From Balneolaceae bacterium (GTDB taxonomy: Bacteria; Bacteroidota; Rhodothermia; Balneolales; Balneolaceae), in contig CP051242.1 of NCBI GenBank assembly GCA_017795005.1, positions 1,302,001-1,366,000 of the forward strand: DNA of 64,000 nt, written 5' to 3'. Below, in pieces: positions 35,877 through 44,001 of the stretch. The notes beneath the pieces are model-generated. The model made no database searches. It was not told where the DNA came from and saw only the letters and a program-made list of their open reading frames with translations. The translations under genes and the position numbers were made by a program. Position 1 is the stretch's first letter. Each line of letters opens with the position of its first letter.

Positions 35877-36526
35877 TTTGCGATAGATACAGTTAAAGAT
35901 GTTAAACCATTATTTAAGGTTGCGGTAACTTCATCACCTGCTTTTACTGCTGATACCCCTTCAGGAGTTCCCGTGAAAATGAGATCACCTTCTTCAAGGG
36001 TAAAAATATTCGATAGGTAACTTATCAATGTTTGAACGCCAAAAATCATTTCAGAAGTAGAAGCCTTTTGTCGGCTTTCACCATTAACTTTCAATTCAAG
36101 GTTAAAGTCAGGAATGGAACTATCATTAAATGAAATAAAATGACTAATAGGAGCAAATTGATCAAAACCTTTACTGACACTCCAGGGATGTCCATATTTT
36201 TTGGCTTTTTGTTGCAGGTCTCTGGCTGTAAAATCAATTCCGATACCGAATCCTGATATATACTCTTTAGCTTCTTCAGCAGGGATATTTTTACCAGTTT
36301 TACTTATTGCAACAACTAACTCAACCTCATGATGAATGTCGGAACTTTGTACTGGCAATTGAATTCTGGAGCCATCAAAGCAAATAGAGCTCAGTGGTTT
36401 TAGGAAGACCATTGGAGAAGAAGGAGGCTCACTTCCTAACTCACGCGCATGTTTTTCATAATTTTTGCCAATGCAGTAGATTGTATGGATTGGGGTATTT
36501 AACCCCTGGATTCTTGGATATTTCAT
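35873..36526 (-). CDS. fumarylacetoacetate hydrolase family protein
   Basis: The 217-residue protein is a short FAH-fold enzyme. Conserved features include IYCIGKNYEKHARELG near the N-terminus, IHHEVELVVAI with metal-binding Glu residues (about 64-74), GIDFTARDLQ, and the C-terminal GDLIFTGTPEGVS. Short members include acylpyruvate hydrolases and oxaloacetate decarboxylases, and the substrate cannot be assigned from sequence. It is cytoplasmic. Its ATG is 68 bases downstream of rpmA with a terminator between, so it has a separate promoter or is read through. Its end overlaps the M23 start by 4 bases. Confidence 0.9.
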   Translation of the reverse strand: MKYPRIQGLNTPIHTIYCIGKNYEKHARELGSEPPSSPMVFLKPLSSICFDGSRIQLPVQSSDIHHEVELVVAISKTGKNIPAEEAKEYISGFGIGIDFTARDLQQKAKKYGHPWSVSKGFDQFAPISHFISFNDSSIPDFNLELKVNGESRQKASTSEMIFGVQTLISYLSNIFTLEEGDLIFTGTPEGVSAVKAGDEVTATLNNGLTSLTVSIAK

Positions 36527-36539
36527 AAGTATAAGATAT

Positions 36540-36577
36540 AAAAAAAGCCCCGCACATTTGTAATGAACGGGGCTTTT
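36540..36577 (-). terminator. rho-independent terminator after rpmA
   Basis: On the minus strand AAAAGCCCCG (36577-36568) pairs with CGGGGCTTTT (36552-36543) around a 15-base loop, and the T-run continues to 36540. The stem is symmetrical enough to work in both directions. It closes the rplU-rpmA operon. Confidence 0.9.
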
Positions 36578-36594
36578 ACATAGATGATAAAATC

Positions 36595-36852
36595 TTAGTT
36601 TGCTGGATCTACGTTTACAAATTTTCTACCACCGGTAGATGTAGAGAATGAAACGTGACCATCAGCAGTAGAGAACAAAGTATCGTCTCCACCTCTTTTT
36701 ACATTGTTTCCAGGGTGAAATTTAGTTCCGCGTTGGCGTACAATAATTCCTCCGGCTCGAACAAATTCTCCACCGAATCTTTTTACTCCTAGTCGTTTAC
36801 TTTCTGAATCACGACCGTTTTTAGTTGAACCCTGACCTTTCTTATGTGCCAT
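36595..36852 (-). CDS. rpmA: 50S ribosomal protein L27
   Basis: The 85-residue protein is a typical L27: it opens [16 protein letters not shown], continues with LGVKRFGGE and the [13 protein letters not shown] segment. L27 reaches the peptidyl-transferase centre with its N-terminus. No N-terminal leader peptide of the kind cleaved by Prp in Firmicutes is present. It follows rplU by 15 bases in the usual order and is followed by a strong terminator. Confidence 0.97.
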   Translation of the reverse strand: MAHKKGQGSTKNGRDSESKRLGVKRFGGEFVRAGGIIVRQRGTKFHPGNNVKRGGDDTLFSTADGHVSFSTSTGGRKFVNVDPAN

Positions 36853-36867
36853 TGTTTATCCTTAATT

Positions 36868-37362
36868 TTAGCTTAAAGCTTCGATTAATTCGGCTTTTTT
36901 CATACTAGAATAGCCGGTAATGTTTTGTTCTTTAGCCATTTCTTTAAGCTCAGCGACAGTTTTTGAACTTAAATCAGAAGAAGCCTCTTTTATAGGAGCA
37001 GTTTCTTCTTTCTTGGCTTCAGCTTTTTTAGGAGCTGCTTTTTTCTTAGTTCCACCTAACGTGATGCCATCAATCTGAATTTGAGACATTACTTGTCGGT
37101 GACCGTTCATTTTTTGATATCCTTTTCGGCGTTTCTTTTTGAAAACAAGAACCTTGTCAGATTTAACAGTATCAAGAAGCGTAGCTGTAACTTCAGCACC
37201 TTCAACAACCGGGGTTCCAACTTTAACGCCATTGTCATCTTTTACAAGTAGTACTTTGTCAAATGATAGACTATTGCCTTCTACGTTTTGCTTATCAACA
37301 AACAAAACATCTTTTTCAGCTACTTTGTATTGATGTCCGCCAATTTCTACGACCGCGTACAT
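36868..37362 (-). CDS. rplU: 50S ribosomal protein L21 with C-terminal Rho_N-like extension
   Basis: Residues 1-103 are a normal L21 (MYAVVEIGGHQYKVAEKD, then KKKRRKGYQKMNGHRQ and IQIDGI). The chain then continues with a Lys/Ala/Glu-rich linker (about 104-126) and a 37-residue helical domain resembling the Rho N-terminal/SAP fold (about 127-164, with TVAELKEMAKEQNI and SMKKAELIEAL). Usual L21 is about 100-110 residues, so the protein is half as long again. The tail may bind nucleic acid. A TATCTTTG at 37413-37406 on the minus strand matches the Bacteroidota -7 box. This may be the operon promoter, though no -33 box is clear. Confidence 0.93.
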   Translation of the reverse strand: MYAVVEIGGHQYKVAEKDVLFVDKQNVEGNSLSFDKVLLVKDDNGVKVGTPVVEGAEVTATLLDTVKSDKVLVFKKKRRKGYQKMNGHRQVMSQIQIDGITLGGTKKKAAPKKAEAKKEETAPIKEASSDLSSKTVAELKEMAKEQNITGYSSMKKAELIEALS

Positions 37363-37405
37363 AATGTTATATAATTTCTTTCTTTTGCGATTTTATCAGA
37401 GCTTT

Positions 37406-37413
37406 CAAAGATA
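37406..37413 (-). promoter_or_regulatory. possible TAnnTTTG -7 box for rplU-rpmA
   Basis: TATCTTTG on the minus strand matches the Bacteroidota -7 consensus exactly and lies 44 bases upstream of the rplU ATG. I cannot find a convincing TTG about 20 bases further upstream, so confidence is limited. Confidence 0.3.
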
Positions 37414-37554
37414 AGGGAATACCTTTATAAATGAAAGAGAAAAGAACTCTATTTTTTTACTATGTGATAAAAAGATTGATAATGTGTTAAGCGGGTTTTT
37501 TTAATTATTCGATAGCAATATGTTATATCCAATCAGAATTTTAAAAAAAGGGTC

Positions 37555-38085
37555 ATGATCAATAAAAAACTTTTTCATTTAACAGCTTTAATACTCCTTA
37601 TAAGCCCTCTTAACCTATTTGCTCAACAAGCACAGCAAAGCAGGTGTCAAACCCAACCAGAATACAGGCAATTCGATTTCTGGGTAGGAGAGTGGGAAGT
37701 TAAAAACCCAAATGATGTGGTTGTTGGCAATAGTGTGATTGAGCTGGTCGTAAACGATTGCTTAATTATTGAGAATTGGACGAATTCAGCAGGAATTCCT
37801 GGTAAAAGTATGAACTTTTACGACTTACAGGATAGTAAATGGCACCAGCTATGGATGGGAAGTAATGGAGTGCCAATTCGTTTTGATGGTGAATACAATT
37901 CTGAAAGAAAATCGATGGACTTTACCGGAAAAGGATTTGACCAAAATGGTGCTGAAGTCGATTTCAGGTTTACATTCTTCCATATAAATGATGACTATGT
38001 CCGACAGTTATGGGAGCAATCAGCAGATGGTGGAGAAACCTGGTCAATACTGTTTGATGGACAGTATCACAGGAAAACAGATTAA
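37555..38085 (+). CDS. exported DUF1579-like protein
   Basis: The 176-residue protein has a signal peptide (about 1-24, ending NLFAQQ). A lipocalin-like beta domain follows, with QFDFWVGEWEVKNPN, WHQLWMGSNG and the C-terminal GGETWSILFDGQYHRK. This motif order is that of the DUF1579/heme-binding-like beta-barrel family, whose role is unknown. It converges with lexA, with 3 bases between the stops. The upstream 192-base gap contains no clear promoter. Confidence 0.8.
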   Translation: MINKKLFHLTALILLISPLNLFAQQAQQSRCQTQPEYRQFDFWVGEWEVKNPNDVVVGNSVIELVVNDCLIIENWTNSAGIPGKSMNFYDLQDSKWHQLWMGSNGVPIRFDGEYNSERKSMDFTGKGFDQNGAEVDFRFTFFHINDDYVRQLWEQSADGGETWSILFDGQYHRKTD

Positions 38086-38088
38086 TTG

Positions 38089-38745
38089 TTAAGCGACTTT
38101 GGAAGCTGCTCTTTGAAACCCTTGTCGGTTTACATGACCAATATATTTACCAATAATTTTCACTTCTTCGAATACGTCTGGTGATACAGTAATGTCATCA
38201 TAGTCTTCATTAGCTGCTTCTAAGCGTAAACCATTGTCATCCCAGAATACTTTTTTCAGAGTGGTTTCACCGTTATAAAGAACAGCTCCGATTTCACCGT
38301 TTTGAAGTTTGGTATCCATCAATAAAACAAAATCGCCATCATAGATATTAGCATTCTTCATACTGAAGCCAGAAACACGTAAAGCAAATAACTTATCAAG
38401 ATTTGGAAATAGGGTTGAAAGAGTAATACTTCCTAAATCAGCTTCAACTGCTTCTTGCAAATAACCTGCGGCAATCAAACCCCGGATGGGAATGCCTTCT
38501 TCCTCGATATCATCTCCAAGCATACTCTTCTTATCAGAAGGGAGATCATATTCTTCATCATTTTTTTTGACAAGAAATCCTTTTTTAAGCAAAGCCTGGA
38601 TATTTTGGGTCACACTATTAGGAGATCGGTATCCGAAATGTTCAGCAATTTCACGATAGGTAGGCCAAACATCGTACTCTTTTTTGTAGTCAACAATGAA
38701 TGAAAAAAATTCCTGTTGTTTTCGGGTTAAATGTGCATTATCCAT
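38089..38745 (-). CDS. lexA: LexA family SOS repressor
   Basis: The 218-residue protein has a winged HTH (about 1-65, VWPTYREIAEHFGYRSPNSV) and a C-terminal S24 self-cleavage domain. The cleavage bond is A93-G94 in LIAAGYLQ, the nucleophile is S128 in SGFSMKN, and the general base is K164 in TTLKKVF. All parts needed for RecA-stimulated self-cleavage are present. The divergent gap to the HEAT/cyclophilin gene is 50 bases. It carries two ATGTGT words 11 bp apart that may be the operator for both genes. The protein is normal in length. Confidence 0.93.
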   Translation of the reverse strand: MDNAHLTRKQQEFFSFIVDYKKEYDVWPTYREIAEHFGYRSPNSVTQNIQALLKKGFLVKKNDEEYDLPSDKKSMLGDDIEEEGIPIRGLIAAGYLQEAVEADLGSITLSTLFPNLDKLFALRVSGFSMKNANIYDGDFVLLMDTKLQNGEIGAVLYNGETTLKKVFWDDNGLRLEAANEDYDDITVSPDVFEEVKIIGKYIGHVNRQGFQRAASKVA

Positions 38746-38760
38746 AGTAATATTTACTTA

Positions 38761-38777
38761 ATGTGTGAAACATGTGT
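38761..38777. promoter_or_regulatory. 11-bp-period direct repeat between lexA and the divergent gene
   Basis: ATGTGT occurs at 38761-38766 and 38772-38777, exactly one helical turn apart, in a 50-base divergent intergenic region. A related ATGTGC lies at 38731 inside the lexA start. Direct-repeat operators of LexA are known in some phyla. This assignment is inference. Confidence 0.4.
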
Positions 38778-38795
38778 AATAAAAGGAGTTTTTGA

Positions 38796-40835
38796 ATGAA
38801 GGTCAATAAAAAATGTGTGCAATACATGTATATGTTTTTAATAGTAGGGTTTGTGTTTTCGAATTGTGCAAAAACCACTCCCGAACAAACTCAAGTCTTA
38901 CTAGATGAATACCCTCTACTTTATGAGGCTGTTTTTGAGAGAGACGCTCAAGCTATTTTAGAATACACGGAATCGGATATTCCGGCTGTTAAAAACCAAG
39001 CCTGGAAAGCATTGATTAGTACCAATGTTGACGATCCAGAAATCCTTATTGAAAAAGTTATTGAAGCTAACTCAAAAGAAGCATGGGCTTCGCTTTGGTT
39101 TAAAGAAATTAATGAGGTTCAGTTAGCTTATTTTCATCAATTATGGGAGAGTAATCCGGAGCTAAGAACAGGTTTAGCTTCGGTACTGGGACTTCATGGT
39201 AATAGTGAGTCTTTTGATGTACTAATAAAAACTCAGAAAGCGAATAATTTTGAAGAACAGTATCAGATAGCTCTTGCAATCGGAAGACTTAGTTTAACTA
39301 CAGAACTGTCTAAAGATCTTGAACATCAAATTCTGAATAAAGCTTTAGAAAACACAAATGGTGAATTGATTCAAGCATACTTATACGGTTTCTACAGGTC
39401 AAGGAGGGTACTTAGTGAAGATAATATTGAAGCTTTTAAAGATAGTCTTGAAAATTTTTATCCAGATAGTCCGGTTGGTGAACAGTACATAAGCCGAATA
39501 CTTATCGCTAATAATAATGTTGACGCTGCTCTTTTCAGATTTGAACTGGATGAATTTGAGACTATGGATGTACAATTGGCTATTGAGTTAGCACAAGGTA
39601 TTTCGCGCTATGAACTTACAAGGCATTCGAAAGTAGTATTGAATGCAATGCTTGATCATGTGAACCACAATGTAACTTTGGAAGCCTTAAGGGCAATAGA
39701 AAATAGGCTCGATGAATTGGGTTTTGAATTGGATCGGGCTGTATTAAATAAAATTGGACTAATTCGGGGAATTCAGCCTGCGATTCGTTTGCAAGCCTTA
39801 AACTCTATCTCGAATCCTGCACGTTATAAAGAACTGGTTTTTGAATTAGGAAAAGAAAATGCCTTTAATAATGGTATACGGTATGAAATTCTTACTAAGA
39901 TATTACTTGATAAGGAGTTTCTTGACTATCTGAAAACGGATCTAACATCTGATAACCGACTTACAAAAGTTTTTGCCATTCAGCAATTAGCAGCTTGGTG
40001 GTTGGATATTGAAGATGACGCTAAATCCGATTCTTTAACCACAGAGCTAAGAGCTTTGGTGATTGAGAAAATGGAAACAACGGATCGATCAGTAATTTAT
40101 GGTTTGAATACATTATTAAGAGATGAGCAGCTTATTTATCCAACTGAGTTTTCGCTATTTGAAGAGATGCTATCCAATTTTACTCTTCCGGATGATATTG
40201 AAGTATACCAGGTAATTTCATCGGTGCTTAAAGAACGTTTCGAAATAGAAGCAAAACCGCTAATTGATTCATTGGCCGCAAAAGGAAACGCCGCTCTTAA
40301 TCAAACATTAATAAATCAAGGATGGGAAATACAAGAACAGGGTACTCCTCAGACTGAATTTAGAACACCGGATTGGAAGAAGCTGACAAGATTGGGAGCT
40401 ACTCCAATACTAGTAGTGGAAACGAATAAAGGAGACTTTACTATTCAGATGGATGTTCTAAATGCTCCGGCAACCATTTCAGGAATTCAAAGTCTGGTTG
40501 ATAATAAGTTGTATAATCGAACTCCTTTTCACAGAGTAATCCCGAATTTTGTGATACAGGGTGGGGATGTCGGAAGTCAGGATGGATTTGGAGGTCCGGA
40601 TTATGTGGTACCTACTGAAGCAAGTTCAAAACAATACAAAAGAGGAGTTTTAGGAATAGCCAGTGCCGGAACCGATACTGAGGGAAGCCAGTTTTTTGTG
40701 ATGCATCAATGGAAACCTCATTTAAATGGTGGTTATACTATCATTGGGGAGGTTGTAGAAGGAATGGAAGTTGTTGATCGAATTATCCGGGGAGATTATA
40801 TCGAGAAAGTTTACTGGAAATTAGAATGGTTTTAA
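38796..40835 (+). CDS. HEAT-repeat lipoprotein with C-terminal cyclophilin domain
   Basis: The 679-residue protein has a lipoprotein signal (VFSNCAKTTPE, Cys near residue 24). A long alpha-helical region of HEAT-like repeats (about 40-530) follows, then a peptidyl-prolyl isomerase domain (about 540-679). The cyclophilin landmarks are present: TPFHRVIPNFVIQGGD, QFFVMHQWKPHLNGGYTIIG and the VVDRI end. It should be anchored in the envelope as a folding catalyst with a helical scaffold. It starts 50 bases from lexA, divergently. It may also be regulated by LexA, but this is only suggested by position. The downstream DUF1080 gene starts 26 bases later. Confidence 0.88.
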   Translation: MKVNKKCVQYMYMFLIVGFVFSNCAKTTPEQTQVLLDEYPLLYEAVFERDAQAILEYTESDIPAVKNQAWKALISTNVDDPEILIEKVIEANSKEAWASLWFKEINEVQLAYFHQLWESNPELRTGLASVLGLHGNSESFDVLIKTQKANNFEEQYQIALAIGRLSLTTELSKDLEHQILNKALENTNGELIQAYLYGFYRSRRVLSEDNIEAFKDSLENFYPDSPVGEQYISRILIANNNVDAALFRFELDEFETMDVQLAIELAQGISRYELTRHSKVVLNAMLDHVNHNVTLEALRAIENRLDELGFELDRAVLNKIGLIRGIQPAIRLQALNSISNPARYKELVFELGKENAFNNGIRYEILTKILLDKEFLDYLKTDLTSDNRLTKVFAIQQLAAWWLDIEDDAKSDSLTTELRALVIEKMETTDRSVIYGLNTLLRDEQLIYPTEFSLFEEMLSNFTLPDDIEVYQVISSVLKERFEIEAKPLIDSLAAKGNAALNQTLINQGWEIQEQGTPQTEFRTPDWKKLTRLGATPILVVETNKGDFTIQMDVLNAPATISGIQSLVDNKLYNRTPFHRVIPNFVIQGGDVGSQDGFGGPDYVVPTEASSKQYKRGVLGIASAGTDTEGSQFFVMHQWKPHLNGGYTIIGEVVEGMEVVDRIIRGDYIEKVYWKLEWF

Positions 40836-40861
40836 ATTTTAAATAAAAGTGAAATAACACA

Positions 40862-41656
40862 ATGAAGAAATTAAGTCTAGCTATTTGCGTAATCTTAATC
40901 ACATCAACAGTTTATGCTCAACAACCAGTACCCGAAGCAACCGAGCTTTATGTTGAGTTACAAAAAGTAACCCCTGGTAATGGAGCCGGTGCCCCGTCTG
41001 ATGCAATCATTTTATTTGATGGTAACGACCTTTCTCAGTGGCAGAGTCAAAAAAGAGGACTCGGCGCAAGTATGGTTGATATGAAAGATGTAATTCCGCT
41101 ATTGAGAGCCGAGGCTGATGGAGAAGACGCACCTTGGTTTGTAGAGAATGGAGAAATCGTTGTCAATCCTGGTACAGGTTATATCGAGACCAGACAAGGT
41201 TTTGGAGATGTACAACTTCATATAGAGTGGTTAGCGCCTCCGGCTGAAGGAAAAAGTGGACAATTGTACAGTAACAGTGGAGTCTTTTTTATGGGAATGT
41301 ATGAGGTTCAAGTACTCAATTCATATGAAAATCCTACATATAATAATGGACAGGCCAGTTCAGTATACAAGCAACATATTCCATTAGTAAATGCATCAAA
41401 ACCAGTGGGGGAATGGCAAACATACGATATCATTTTTATGTCGCCTAAATTTTCGGATAAAGGAACCCTGGTATCGCCAGCCAGAGTGACGGTATTCCAT
41501 AATGGGGTGTTAGTCCAGAATAATGTAGAACTCTTAGGACCTACCTGCTATATCGGAACTCCATATTATGTGGCACATGAGCCAAAACTTCCAATAGCTC
41601 TGCAAGATCATGGTGATCCTATGCGATTCAGAAATATATGGTTAAGAGAACTTTAG
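40862..41656 (+). CDS. exported DUF1080 (3-keto-disaccharide hydrolase domain) protein
   Basis: The 264-residue protein has a signal peptide (1-20, ending VYAQQ) followed by a single DUF1080 domain: IILFDGNDLSQWQS, GFGDVQLHIEWLAP, SGVFFMGMYEVQVLNS and VGEWQTYDIIF. The family has a concanavalin-like fold and includes hydrolases of 3-keto-glucosides; many members are uncharacterised. It probably acts in the periplasm. It follows the cyclophilin gene by 26 bases and its 3' end overlaps a convergent hydrolase gene by 4 bases. Confidence 0.88.
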   Translation: MKKLSLAICVILITSTVYAQQPVPEATELYVELQKVTPGNGAGAPSDAIILFDGNDLSQWQSQKRGLGASMVDMKDVIPLLRAEADGEDAPWFVENGEIVVNPGTGYIETRQGFGDVQLHIEWLAPPAEGKSGQLYSNSGVFFMGMYEVQVLNSYENPTYNNGQASSVYKQHIPLVNASKPVGEWQTYDIIFMSPKFSDKGTLVSPARVTVFHNGVLVQNNVELLGPTCYIGTPYYVAHEPKLPIALQDHGDPMRFRNIWLREL

Positions 41657-42618
41657 AGGTTATTCAAAATCCATGTTCGAAAAACCTGCTGAAAATAATC
41701 TGAATAAGGTTCTTCAGATGCTTCCTGATCAGATACACACATGGTAGTGAGTCTGAAATCATGATTAGCTCCCGGGATGATTTGAAGATTGAAATTCTCC
41801 GGGACTGAATGATTAAAGGTTTCATTCAGAGCACCTAGTGCCCAGCCTGGATATACGAAATAATCATTCTCCGCAAATACGAATAGGGAAGGAATATCAA
41901 GTTCTAGCAAGTGCGGAGCAGGATCAAATTCGCTGTTCTCTTTTAGTTGTCGCCATGCCTTGGTTACAGGGAACCAGGTAACCCAGTTGATATCTGATAT
42001 CGCTTTCTTACTTGCTTTATCAAACGCTTCGTTATCAGGGGTTCCTTCACACAGGAACCTGCTGTAGTAGTCGTTAGTAAGCTGGAGTTTGATCTCAAAA
42101 GTTGGAGCTGCGAGAGAAGCGATTAATTTAATGTCATTTCTGTATCGGTCTCCTACAATTTGAGCAACCCAGCCACCCTGACTGTGACCAATAACTCCTA
42201 TGCGTGAAGCATCAATTCTCCCTTGTGTTTTTAAAAAATCTATCGCCGCTTTTGCATCAGATGCGCGTTCATATAAATTAGTTCGTTGCCATCTTCCATC
42301 TGATTTTCCAACTCCACGTTTATCAAAATAGAGTAGGGCGACCCCTTCCTGTAAAAAAAGATTTTCAAGGTTATTGACTAAAAAATCTTTGTATAAAGTA
42401 CGATGAGAAGAGTTTGGGCCGGATCCAACTAAAAAAACAAGAACCGGAGCATTATCAGAAGTATCCGGGATTACTAATTCGCCATGTAATGTGAATCTAC
42501 CATTATCGAAGGTAACATTGGTTCGGGTTACATCCTGTGCATATGTGCTTTGGATGACTAAACAAAAAAAGAAGAATAAGAATGCAGAAAAACTTAGAAG
42601 ATTCTTAATGGTATTCAT
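41653..42618 (-). CDS. exported alpha/beta hydrolase
   Basis: The 321-residue protein has a signal peptide (about 1-28, ending STYAQ). The alpha/beta-hydrolase core carries the nucleophile elbow GHSQGG (S146), with the oxyanion segment VFLVGSGPNSS and a late His in PGANHDF. The acid is probably the Asp in FAENDYF. Similar proteins are dienelactone-hydrolase-like or peptidase S9/S15-like esterases; the substrate is unknown. It is likely periplasmic. It converges with the DUF1080 gene and starts 205 bases from the haem protein gene upstream. Confidence 0.87.
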   Translation of the reverse strand: MNTIKNLLSFSAFLFFFFCLVIQSTYAQDVTRTNVTFDNGRFTLHGELVIPDTSDNAPVLVFLVGSGPNSSHRTLYKDFLVNNLENLFLQEGVALLYFDKRGVGKSDGRWQRTNLYERASDAKAAIDFLKTQGRIDASRIGVIGHSQGGWVAQIVGDRYRNDIKLIASLAAPTFEIKLQLTNDYYSRFLCEGTPDNEAFDKASKKAISDINWVTWFPVTKAWRQLKENSEFDPAPHLLELDIPSLFVFAENDYFVYPGWALGALNETFNHSVPENFNLQIIPGANHDFRLTTMCVSDQEASEEPYSDYFQQVFRTWILNNL

Positions 42619-42768
42619 GTGCTGTTTTTTTCAAAATCACCCGACTATGTATGATGGCTGATCCCCTAAAGTAAATTAATTATCGCCTGTTTGCTCAAAG
42701 AATATTACTAACTCTTCAAAGAACTTAAAAACAATTGATCGAAGTTGTAAAAAAAAATCGAAAACCAT

Positions 42769-42801
42769 AAAAAAAGGCATAAGCTTTTACACTTACACCT
42801 T
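42769..42801 (-). terminator. rho-independent terminator after the cytochrome peroxidase gene
   Basis: On the minus strand AAGGTGTAAG (42801-42792) pairs with CTTATGCCTT (42783-42774) with two G-T wobbles and an 8-base loop, followed by a T-run to 42769. It is 23 bases after the stop of the gene at 42824. Confidence 0.75.
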
Positions 42802-42823
42802 TAGGGTACATGTTATCGGGGTA

Positions 42824-43978
42824 TTATTCTTTAAAAGGGTCAGAGAATTTTTCATCATTAATGAGTTCATAATCAGTCAGCGTTTTCATAAATGCCACTA
42901 ACGCAGCTTTTTCCTGATCAGTAAGATTCATTCGTACAGGACGGTTATTTCGTTGAAGTCGGTTGTCTAAATTTGGGCTATTTTCAACTCCTGAATTATA
43001 ATGTTCCACGACTTCTTCTAACGTTTGAAAACGACCATCATGCATGTAAGGTGCTGTGAGTTCTATATTTCTGAGTGATCCAGTCTTGAACTTCCCGTTG
43101 TCCTGATTTCGTCCGGTAACTTCGCCCAATCCTAAATCGGTAAGTACTTCATCTAAACCATTATCTCTGGCTTCATCTCCAACAAAAAGATCGGAGGTGT
43201 GGCATGCGGAACATTCAGTCTCTCTTGAAAAGAATACTCTTTTGCCTAGGTTTTCAAGGTCGGAGAAATTAGGGAAGTCATCATCAGGACGGTTAACCTG
43301 AGCACGTCCTTCGTCATATTTAGATTGGTAAGAAACAATAGAACGAACAAACTGGGACAGAGCCAATGCAATTCTACTGGAAGTGACTTCTTCATCACCA
43401 TATACCTGATTAAATAAAATTGGATAGTAGGGCTGAGATTCAACTTTTGTGACTAACTCATCTAAGGTAAGTCCCATTTCTACAGCATCCTGTATGGGCA
43501 TTAATACCTGTTCTTCAAGGGATTCTGCTCGTTCATCCCAGAAAAAATGTCCGTTCTCATAAAAGCGCGAGTTTGAAAGTCCCATAGAGTTTCTGCCGGT
43601 TAATCCTCCATCAAAGCCTTCACTCAATACCGCTGGATCAGAAAAACCGGATTCCTGAACATGACAGGAAGCACATGAGATGGTATTATTTGCGGAAAGA
43701 TTTACATCATAAAAAAGAACACGCCCTAAGGTAGCCCCCCAGTCTGTTATGGGGTTATTATTTGGAGTGTTATCCTGTTCAATGTTGGGTTGATTGTTGA
43801 AGAAAGCAGGCAGATCCAGATCGGTATAGTTATCTGCTTGGTCGGATATAGTTAAAAATTGATCCAGAACTGCTGCTTCTTCAATCTCATCAATACTATT
43901 AGAACCTGTACCGGGGATTTCTTCACATGAAGTGAAAATGAAAAAAGTAAAAATGAAAAAGCCGATTAGCACCCTCAT
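42824..43978 (-). CDS. di-haem cytochrome c peroxidase-family lipoprotein
   Basis: The 384-residue protein has a lipoprotein signal (IFTSCEEIPG, Cys 18) and two CxxCH haem-binding sites at C102-H106 (CASCH) and C256-H260 (CSACH), spaced as in bacterial di-haem peroxidases. GATLGRVLFYD, the ERAESLEEQVLMPI motif and the C-terminal TGSLRNIELTAPYMHDGRF are typical. The family includes H2O2 peroxidases and MauG-like enzymes, and which applies is uncertain. It should face the periplasm from the outer or inner membrane. The CotH protein gene is divergent, 23 bases away. Confidence 0.92.
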   Translation of the reverse strand: MRVLIGFFIFTFFIFTSCEEIPGTGSNSIDEIEEAAVLDQFLTISDQADNYTDLDLPAFFNNQPNIEQDNTPNNNPITDWGATLGRVLFYDVNLSANNTISCASCHVQESGFSDPAVLSEGFDGGLTGRNSMGLSNSRFYENGHFFWDERAESLEEQVLMPIQDAVEMGLTLDELVTKVESQPYYPILFNQVYGDEEVTSSRIALALSQFVRSIVSYQSKYDEGRAQVNRPDDDFPNFSDLENLGKRVFFSRETECSACHTSDLFVGDEARDNGLDEVLTDLGLGEVTGRNQDNGKFKTGSLRNIELTAPYMHDGRFQTLEEVVEHYNSGVENSPNLDNRLQRNNRPVRMNLTDQEKAALVAFMKTLTDYELINDEKFSDPFKE

Positions 43979-44001
43979 GGTATATAAGTTTTATTCCTGT
44001 T

